The position numbers and the translations under genes were made by a program. A model generated the notes under the pieces. That model was not told the DNA's origin and made no database searches. It saw nothing but the letters and a program-made list of their open reading frames with translations. Below are positions 58,538-64,000 of a stretch of DNA of 64,000 nucleotides, piece after piece (position 1 is the first letter of the stretch; every line of letters starts with the position of its first letter). Source of the DNA: Streptomyces djakartensis (GTDB lineage Bacteria; Actinomycetota; Actinomycetes; Streptomycetales; Streptomycetaceae); NCBI RefSeq assembly GCF_014651075.1, contig NZ_BMWE01000021.1:1-64000 (forward strand), written 5' to 3'.

Positions 58538-59500
58538 GTGCTCACCGTGGTCCTGGCCCTGCTCGCGGCACTGTCCAACGCCTCGGCCTCGGTACTGCAG
58601 CGGCGGGCCGCGACGGACGAGCCGGAAGGCGGCACCGGTTTGCGGCAGGCCGTTCGCTGGCTCGGGCACGCGCTGCGGCGGCCCTACTGGGTGACAGGTG
58701 CCGGGCTGCTCGCCCTGTCCACGGTTCTGCAGGCAGCCGCGCTGGGCGTGGGCGGTCTGGCCCTCGTCCAGCCGCTGCTGGCCACCGAGCTGTTGTTCAC
58801 ACTCGCCGTCGGCAGTGTGGTCTTCCGGCGACGTCCGGACCTCAGGACCTGTCTGGCGTTCGCCGCCCTTGCCGTCGGGCTTGCGGTGTTCCTGACGGCG
58901 GCCGTGCCGGCCGCCGGGCGGTCCACGGCATACGCGGGGCACTGGCTGCCGGCCGCAGCGGCGGTCCTGGGGGTCGCGGCCGGCCTGACGGCGGCGGCCC
59001 ACGGGGTCCGGGGCGCGCCCCGCGCGGCACTGCTGGGACTGGCGTCCGCCGTGTGCTTCGCCGCCACCGCAGCGCTGCTGAAGGAAACGACCGGAAGGCT
59101 TCCGAAAGGGCTGGGCGCCGCGCTGACAGCGTGGCCTCCGTACGCCACGGTCGCCACCGGAGTCGTCGCCTTCCTGCTGTTGCAGAGCGCCCTGCGGGCC
59201 GGGACCCTGGCCGCCTCACAGCCGGCCCTGACCATCGGTGACGCGCTGACGAGCGTGGCGCTGGGATGGGTGCTGTTCGGGGAGCGAGTAGCACTCGGCC
59301 CACGACTGGTGCCCGAGTTGATCGGCGTGATGCTCATGGCAGCCGGAAGCGTCGGGCTGGCGCGTGCCCCGTCCGTCGCCGGCGGCTGGGACACGCGGGA
59401 GAGCGCGAGGAGGGCCGTGACGGGGGCGCCCGGAGACCGGCACGGGAGCAGCCTGGGAGCCGGCGGAACACCGTCAGGCGAGGGTGGTCCGAGCCTGTGA
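58538..59500 (+). CDS. DMT-superfamily membrane protein (EamA/NIPA-like)
   Basis: A 320-aa protein with nine or ten hydrophobic helices (for example VLALLAALSNASASVLQRRA, GGLALVQPLLATELLFTLAV, ALLGLASAVCFAATAALLKE, GDALTSVALGWVLFGERV). The internal duplication of four- to five-helix halves is typical of drug/metabolite transporters; actinobacterial members of this type have no assigned substrate. The GTG start follows the SDR gene by 15 bp, and the stop overlaps the next GTG. The last 50 residues are disordered. Confidence 0.75.
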   Translation: MLTVVLALLAALSNASASVLQRRAATDEPEGGTGLRQAVRWLGHALRRPYWVTGAGLLALSTVLQAAALGVGGLALVQPLLATELLFTLAVGSVVFRRRPDLRTCLAFAALAVGLAVFLTAAVPAAGRSTAYAGHWLPAAAAVLGVAAGLTAAAHGVRGAPRAALLGLASAVCFAATAALLKETTGRLPKGLGAALTAWPPYATVATGVVAFLLLQSALRAGTLAASQPALTIGDALTSVALGWVLFGERVALGPRLVPELIGVMLMAAGSVGLARAPSVAGGWDTRESARRAVTGAPGDRHGSSLGAGGTPSGEGGPSL

Positions 59501-60255
59501 ACGGTTCTGTCGGCCCCTCCCCCGGCCGGTCCGCTGCGGCCGTGCTCCTCCCTGTCGCCGCTGTCGCGGCAGCGCACATCGCTCCGGCCGCCACATGGCT
59601 TCCCGTGGTGCGCCGCTGCTGTTTCCCAGCACTGTCCGGCGTGGGCCGTCCCGATCATGTCGCCCTCACGTTCGATGACGGGCCCGATCCGGAGTCCACT
59701 CCCTGTTTCCTCGACGCTCTGGACGCTCTCGGGGTCCGGGCGACCTTCTTCGTACTGGGCGACAGCGTCGTGCGACATCCCTCCGTGGCACTGGCGACCG
59801 TCCACCGGGGACACGAGCTGGCTGTGCACGGCTGGACTCACGATCGTCCCTGGCTGCCCTCGCCGGCAGCCGACGCCCGCCGTCTGCGCCGCGCGGTCAC
59901 CGCCGTCCGCGACCTGACCGGCCGCTGTCCCCGTTGGTACCGCCCGCCCTACGGCATCCTGACCTCCGGACGCTGGGCCGCGTCGCGGGCGGCGCACCTG
60001 AGGCCGGTTCTGTGGACGGCCTGGGGCCGGGACTGGACACCGGAGGCCACCCCCGCGTCGGTGTCCTCCACGGTCGGCGCCGGCCTGCGCGGCGGGGGCA
60101 CCGTCGTGCTGCACGACACGGACCGGATGTCCGCCCCCGGTTGCTGGCGAGCCGCCCTCGGCGCCCTGCCCGGCATCGTCCGGGCATGCCGCGACGCGAA
60201 CCTGTCAGTCGGTCCGCTCGCCGAGCACGGGTCGGTGAGCACCGCGACACGGTGA
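59497..60255 (+). CDS. Polysaccharide deacetylase (NodB/CE4 family), membrane-anchored or secreted
   Basis: A 252-aa enzyme removing acetyl groups from a polysaccharide such as peptidoglycan or chitin-like chains. One N-terminal hydrophobic segment (AAAVLLPVAAVAAAHIAPAA) anchors or exports it. The NodB motifs are VALTFDDGPDPESTP (general base and metal Asp), ELAVHGWTHDRPWL (metal His pair) and WYRPPYGILT; LHDTDR is the late His motif. GTG 59497 overlaps the DMT gene stop. Confidence 0.85.
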   Translation: MNGSVGPSPGRSAAAVLLPVAAVAAAHIAPAATWLPVVRRCCFPALSGVGRPDHVALTFDDGPDPESTPCFLDALDALGVRATFFVLGDSVVRHPSVALATVHRGHELAVHGWTHDRPWLPSPAADARRLRRAVTAVRDLTGRCPRWYRPPYGILTSGRWAASRAAHLRPVLWTAWGRDWTPEATPASVSSTVGAGLRGGGTVVLHDTDRMSAPGCWRAALGALPGIVRACRDANLSVGPLAEHGSVSTATR

Positions 60256-60320
60256 GCTCTTTCACGGTGGGACGGTGGACGGCGGGCGTAGCTGGACGTC
60301 CGCGCAGGGCGTGGCGCGCC

Positions 60321-60491
60321 TCAGTCGGCGGCCGTACCGGGTATGTGCTCCGCGACCTGGTTGATCGGCCCGATGAGGACGAAGGCCAAACCACCGATGA
60401 TCCCGCCCATGAGCCCGGTCATCAACAGGCTGAACCCGGTGATCCCCCACCGTACCCAGCCGGACCAGGCTCCCGCCTCCTCCGGCATCAC
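60321..60491 (-). CDS. Very small membrane protein
   Basis: About 55 aa reading MPEEAGAWSGWVRWGITGFS and LLMTGLMGGIIGGLAFVLIG, then INQVAEHIPGTAAD and TGA at 60321. One glycine-rich hydrophobic helix occupies residues 16-42. GTG 60491 and ATG 60488 are adjacent possible starts. Codon use is GC-rich at third positions as in neighbours. It is convergent with the deacetylase; function unknown. Confidence 0.5.
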   Translation of the reverse strand: MMPEEAGAWSGWVRWGITGFSLLMTGLMGGIIGGLAFVLIGPINQVAEHIPGTAAD

Positions 60492-60751
60492 CGAGCGCAG
60501 GTGATACCGACCTACGCAAGATCGGATGCAGAGTATGGCTGCAAACCTGCCAGTCCGTCAGCACACAGGATGAACTTCCCTGCGTCAGGGTCGTCGGGAA
60601 GATCAGAAGACACGTTCGCGAACTGGTGAGCCGCCGTGGCGCGCAGGTGCCGGACCCCAGCCCGGCCGCCCGACCCGCTGCCAGGGTCCGGGGCTGCGAG
60701 CCGCCGACCGCCGGCGTCTACTGGAAGGGTCGTGAGCGAGGAGGTCCGGGC
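60492..60751. other. Intergenic region before the formate dehydrogenase operon
   Basis: 260 bp without a recognised gene. A minus frame ending at 60512 reads FANVSSDLPDDPDAGKFILC and ADGLAGLQPYSASDLA with lower GC, which may be a gene remnant. A good ribosome site, GAGGAGG, stands before ATG 60752. I looked for a selenocysteine tRNA here (long extra arm, TCA anticodon, TTCGA T-loop) and did not find one. Confidence 0.35.
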
Positions 60752-61759
60752 ATGACGGACGACACCGGCAACCTGTTGTTCGGCCCTCAGCCCGATGTGG
60801 CGGGAGCGGCGGGGTATCGCGGTGCGCCGCCCCGTATGGGCTTCTTCACGGACACCTCGGTGTGCATCGGCTGCAAGGCGTGCGAGGTGGCCTGCAAGGA
60901 ATGGAACGCGATCCCTGAGGACGGCCTGGAACTGACCGGCATGTCCTACGACAACACCCAGGGACTCGGCGCCAGCACCTGGCGGCACGTGGCCTTCATC
61001 GAACAGCGCAAGCCGCTGGGCGGGCAGGAACCCGGCGTCGGGCACGAGGACGTCGACGTCTTCGCGGCGGCCGGACAGCTGGGCACCTCGCCCTCCTCCC
61101 CGGACCCGGGCACCACCGTTGCCGAGGTCGGCTCCGCCCCCGCGGGCGCGCCGGCCGGGGCGATCTCCCCCGTGGCACCCGACGGCCGCACCGAACTGCG
61201 CTGGCTGATGTCGTCCGACGTGTGCAAACACTGCACGCACGCGGCCTGCCTCGATGTGTGCCCCACCGGTTCCCTGTTCCGCACCGAGTTCGGCACGGTC
61301 GTCGTCCAGGAGGACATCTGCAACGGCTGCGGCTACTGCGTACCGGCTTGCCCGTACGGCGTCATCGACCAGCGCCCCGACGACGGACGCGCCTGGAAGT
61401 GCACCCTGTGTTACGACCGGTTGGGTGTCGGCATGGAGCCGGCCTGCGCCAAAGCGTGCCCGACCGACTCGATCCAGTTCGGCCCGCTCGACGAGCTGAG
61501 GGACCGGGCGGCGGTCGGGGTGGCGCGGCTGCACGCGGCCGGAGTCACCGACGCGCGCCTGTACGGCGAGGATCCGGGCGACGGTGTCGGCGGCGACGGC
61601 GCGTTCTTCCTGCTGCTGGACGAGCCGGAGGTCTACGGCCTGCCTCCCGACCCGGTCGTCACCACCCGGGACATGCCCGACATGTGGCGGCACGCGGTGG
61701 CCGCCGCCGCCTCCCTCGCCGGGCTGGCCGCCCTCAGTTTCGTGAGGAGGCCGCGATGA
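60752..61759 (+). CDS. Formate dehydrogenase iron-sulfur subunit
   Basis: A 335-aa electron-transfer subunit with four ferredoxin-type clusters: SVCIGCKACEVACKEWN near residue 37, CKHCTHAACLDVCPTGSL near 157, CNGCGYCVPACPYGV near 190 and CTLCYDRLGVGMEPACAKAC near 220. A C-terminal hydrophobic helix (AVAAAASLAGLAALSFV) anchors it to the membrane. It relates to FdnH/FdoH-type subunits, with an insertion of about 60 residues between clusters 1 and 2 (VDVFAAAGQLGTSPS and on). The stop overlaps the NrfD-type gene (ATGA). Confidence 0.9.
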   Translation: MTDDTGNLLFGPQPDVAGAAGYRGAPPRMGFFTDTSVCIGCKACEVACKEWNAIPEDGLELTGMSYDNTQGLGASTWRHVAFIEQRKPLGGQEPGVGHEDVDVFAAAGQLGTSPSSPDPGTTVAEVGSAPAGAPAGAISPVAPDGRTELRWLMSSDVCKHCTHAACLDVCPTGSLFRTEFGTVVVQEDICNGCGYCVPACPYGVIDQRPDDGRAWKCTLCYDRLGVGMEPACAKACPTDSIQFGPLDELRDRAAVGVARLHAAGVTDARLYGEDPGDGVGGDGAFFLLLDEPEVYGLPPDPVVTTRDMPDMWRHAVAAAASLAGLAALSFVRRPR

Positions 61760-62805
61760 CGGAGTCCGACGTCACCCGGGACGGGGTGAAGGGGGCACGT
61801 CCTGGCCGCGAAGCCGTCACCGGGGAACAGGCAGGGCGCCGCCGGCGGCGGCGCGGGCGCGGCGAGAAGGCCATGGTGCCCGACGCCGAGTTCTCCTCGT
61901 ACTACGGCAAGCCGATCCTCAACAAACCGACGTGGAAGCCGCTCGACATCGCGGGCTACCTGTATCTCGGGGGGCTCGCGGGGGCGTCGTCGCTGCTGGC
62001 CGCCGGGGCGCAGGCCACGAGCCGACCCGGATTGGCCCGGACGGCCAAGCTCGGGGCGTCGGGCGCCATCTCGCTGTCGCTGGCCGCGCTCGTGCACGAC
62101 CTGGGCCGCCCGGCCCGCTTCATCAACATGCTCCGCGTCTTCAAGCCGACCTCTCCCATGAATCTGGGGTCGTGGCTTCTGGCAGGCTACGCGCCACTCA
62201 CCATGGCCGCCGCCGCGGCCGATGTCACCGGGCGATACCGCGTGGCCGGTGCCACCGCCACCGTGGGCGCGGCCGCTCTCGGTCCGGCGGTCGCCACCTA
62301 CACCGCCGTGCTGATCTCCGACACCGCGGTGCCGTCCTGGCACGAGGGGTACCGGGAACTGCCGTTCGTCTTCGCGGGTTCGGGCGCGACCGCGGCGGCC
62401 GGGCTGGCCCTGGCCTGCGCACCGGTCCGGGAATCGGGGCCCGCGCGCCGGATGGCGGCGCTCGGTGCCGCGCTGGAGCTGGGCTCCTTCCAGCTGATGA
62501 AGCGGCGCATGGGGCTGGCGGCCGAGCCGTACGGGCTGGGAAAGCCGCGCGGGCTGCTGCGGGCGGCGGAGGCGCTCACAGCCGGTGGTGCCGCGCTGGC
62601 GGCCTGTGCCGGCCGCGAGAGCGTGGCGGGTGGCCGGGCCAGGCTGCTCGCAGCGGGCGCGGCCCTGCTGTCCGGTTCGGCGGCGCTGCGGTTCGGTGTG
62701 TTCCACGCCGGCGTGGCCTCGGCCGAGGACCCCAGGTACACGGTCGTACCGCAGCGGGAGCGCCTGGAGGCCGGCGAGCGGTCCGGCCGGTCCGACGTCC
62801 TCTGA
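61756..62805 (+). CDS. NrfD/PsrC-type membrane subunit of formate dehydrogenase
   Basis: A 349-aa polytopic membrane protein of the NrfD family, which passes electrons to quinone without heme. A basic N-terminus (RRRRRRGRGEK) and FSSYYGKPILNKPTWKPLD lead into about eight helices (IAGYLYLGGLAGASSLLAAG, ISLSLAALVHDLGRPARFIN, PMNLGSWLLAGYAPLTM). The LGRPxRFxNMLRVFKPTSPMNLGSW stretch is the family signature (seen across residues about 115-140). It couples the ferredoxin subunit to the menaquinone pool. Confidence 0.88.
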   Translation: MTESDVTRDGVKGARPGREAVTGEQAGRRRRRRGRGEKAMVPDAEFSSYYGKPILNKPTWKPLDIAGYLYLGGLAGASSLLAAGAQATSRPGLARTAKLGASGAISLSLAALVHDLGRPARFINMLRVFKPTSPMNLGSWLLAGYAPLTMAAAAADVTGRYRVAGATATVGAAALGPAVATYTAVLISDTAVPSWHEGYRELPFVFAGSGATAAAGLALACAPVRESGPARRMAALGAALELGSFQLMKRRMGLAAEPYGLGKPRGLLRAAEALTAGGAALAACAGRESVAGGRARLLAAGAALLSGSAALRFGVFHAGVASAEDPRYTVVPQRERLEAGERSGRSDVL

Positions 62806-62925
62806 ACCGCTCAGCCGGGCGGCAGGGGTCGCCACCCCGGTCGCCCGGGTACTCGGGCCCCAAGGGTTCCAGGAAGTGCCGCTGTCTCCCGCGCGCGGGA
62901 GAATGGCGGCAGGAGAAACCGAAGG

Positions 62926-64000
62926 GTGGAGGTCGTGGGCGTACGCACCTGGATCGACTCCTGGCCGGTCTACCGCCAGCTCAAGGGCACCGACCCACTG
63001 GGCCGCGGAGCCGCCGCCAAGAGCGGCCGCAGCGCGCGGCTCACCCCGCGGGTCGCCTCCGCTGACCGGGTGGTGAAGTCGGTCTGCCCGTACTGCGCGG
63101 TGGGCTGCGGTCAGAACGTCTACGTCGAGGACGAGCGAGTCACCCAGATCGAGGGCGATCCGGACTCTCCCGTCTCCCGGGGCCGGCTGTGCCCCAAGGG
63201 CTCGGCCAGCCTGCAGCTGACCACGGGCAGCGCCCGCGAGTACCACGTCCTCCACCGGCGCCCGCACGGCACCACCTGGGAGCGGCTCGACCTGGACACG
63301 GCGATGGACATGATCGCCGACCGGGTGATCGAGGCGCGCCGGGCCGGCTGGCAGTGGGAGGTCGACGAGACCCGCACCCGGCGCACGCTGGGGATCGCCA
63401 GCCTGGGCGGGGCCACGCTGGACAACGAGGAGAACTACCTGATCAAGAAGTTGTTCACCGCCCTGGGAGCCGTGCAGATCGAGAACCAGGCGCGTGTTTG
63501 ACACTCCTCCACCGTTCCCGGTCTGGGAACCTCGTTCGGACGCGGCGGCGCGACCACCTTCCAGCAGGACCTGCAGAACTCGGACTGCATCGTCATCCAG
63601 GGCTCGAACATGGCCGAGTGCCATCCGGTCGGGTTCCAGTGGGTGATGGAGGCCAAGGCCCGGGGCGCGAAGGTCATCCATGTCGACCCGCGTTTCACGC
63701 GCACCAGCGCCCTGGCCGACCTGCACGTGCCGCTGCGCGCGGGCTCCGACATCGCCTTCCTCGGCGGGATCGTCAACTACGTCCTGAGCAACGACAAGTA
63801 CTTCCGTGACTATGTGGTGGCGTACACCAACGGCCCGGTGGTGCTGCGCGAGGACTTCCGTGACACCGAGGACCTCGACGGCGTCTTCTCGGGCCTCGAC
63901 CCCGACACCCGCACGTACGACAACAGCAGCTGGCAGTACGCCGGCACGGAGGTCCAGACGGCCTCCGGCCAACGGGACCAGGACTACGACGAGCGCACGG
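62926..64000 (+). CDS. Formate dehydrogenase catalytic subunit, selenocysteine-containing (runs off the window)
   Basis: The Mo/W-bis-MGD subunit oxidising formate to CO2. The [4Fe-4S] motif VCPYCAVGCGQNV has Cys54, 57 and 61 and the fourth Cys is in RGRLCPKGSAS. At codon 192 an in-frame TGA (63499-63501) stands in VQIENQARV-U-HSSTVPGLGT, exactly the Sec/Cys position of formate dehydrogenases (RV-(U/C)-HS). The frame then stays open to the window end with typical sequence (FGRGGATTFQQDLQNSDCIV, IQGSNMAECHPVGFQWVMEA, VIHVDPRFTRTSALADLHVP). The length before Sec is like E. coli FDH-N (Sec196). There is no Tat signal. GTG 62926 has AGGAG 10 nt upstream; GTG 62935 is less well placed. Confidence 0.92.
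63499..63530 (+). promoter_or_regulatory. Selenocysteine UGA and bacterial SECIS-like hairpin
   Basis: The TGA at 63499-63501 is followed, after 12 nt, by GTTCCC-GGTCT-GGGAAC (63514-63530): a perfect 6-bp stem with the loop GGUCU. The same loop sequence is critical for SelB binding in the E. coli fdhF and fdnG elements, and the UGA-to-loop distance of about 18 nt is in the working range. The element lies within the coding sequence, as expected in bacteria. Confidence 0.85.

Noticed and set aside
60492..60751. A selenocysteine tRNA gene upstream of the fdh operon
   Set aside because: No long acceptor stem, TCA anticodon or T-loop sequence could be assembled on either strand.
62926..63501. A complete 191-aa protein ending at the TGA at 63501
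   Set aside because: The stop lies at the universal Sec/Cys position of formate dehydrogenase, the same frame continues as that enzyme, and a SECIS-like hairpin follows.
61633..63972. A 779-aa minus-strand protein
   Set aside because: It is antisense to the whole formate dehydrogenase operon and has no family-like motifs; its length only reflects GC-rich DNA.

Overview
The window is high-GC actinobacterial chromosome, almost certainly from a Streptomyces. Evidence: dense GC-rich coding on both strands, many GTG starts, frequent 4-bp ATGA/GTGA overlaps, a copy of the intergenic repeat common in Streptomyces, a SpoIIE-type phosphatase, an Rpf-like cell-wall enzyme, and sugar ABC importers without their own ATPase. 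It is mostly dispensable catabolism and alternative energy metabolism, not core housekeeping.

Layout. 1-3.6 kb: asparagine/aspartate use (aspA 5' end, asparaginase, asparagine permease, FadR-type regulator with a leaderless promoter). 3.7-5.9 kb: uppP, then a fluoride-export operon (two CrcB/Fluc subunits around a DUF190 protein) behind a recognisable fluoride riboswitch. 6-9.5 kb: a decayed catabolic cluster; only an amidohydrolase and an ArsR-like regulator look intact, while VOC dioxygenase, SDR, FAD monooxygenase, SMP-30-like and MFS genes survive as truncated or fused pieces. 9.9-18 kb: galactan use (GH53 endo-galactanase, GH42 beta-galactosidase, ABC importer, LacI repressor with its operator on the promoter). 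18-21.7 kb: MarR and SseB-like genes, a LacI pseudogene, and a P1B-4 metal ATPase with an ArsR/SmtB-type operator. 21.7-29.2 kb: GABA catabolism (gabT, gabD, a large FAD/Fe-S 2-hydroxyacid dehydrogenase) with a divergent PucR activator. 29.2-34.4 kb: phenylacetate degradation, paaABCDE and divergent paaK, with paired PaaR-type operators. 34.4-36.5 kb: a SpoIIE phosphatase and an IclR regulator.

36.6-51.1 kb is a complete locus for an actinobacterial high-affinity (group 1h) [NiFe]-hydrogenase. A plus-strand maturation operon (hypX, protease, hypB, hypF, hypC, hypD, hypE) converges at back-to-back terminators with a minus-strand operon: an unknown 514-aa protein, hhyS, hhyL, a NifU-like protein, DUF5947, two small proteins and hypA. 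HypX suggests the active-site CO can be made under air from formyl groups. Next come an NAD-malic enzyme, a formaldehyde dehydrogenase, an Rpf-like protein, a DUF350 membrane protein, a GT28-type glycosyltransferase, and an SDR/DMT/polysaccharide-deacetylase run behind a SigB-like promoter.

The right end (60.7-64 kb) is a formate dehydrogenase operon: four-cluster ferredoxin subunit, NrfD-type membrane subunit, catalytic subunit. The catalytic gene has an in-frame UGA at the selenocysteine position, followed by a bacterial SECIS-like hairpin with a GGUCU loop. Ordinary gene calling would stop it at codon 192, but it continues past the window end. H2 oxidation, formyl/formate chemistry and formaldehyde oxidation thus lie within 28 kb, which fits an organism that scavenges H2 and C1 electron donors in air during starvation (inference).
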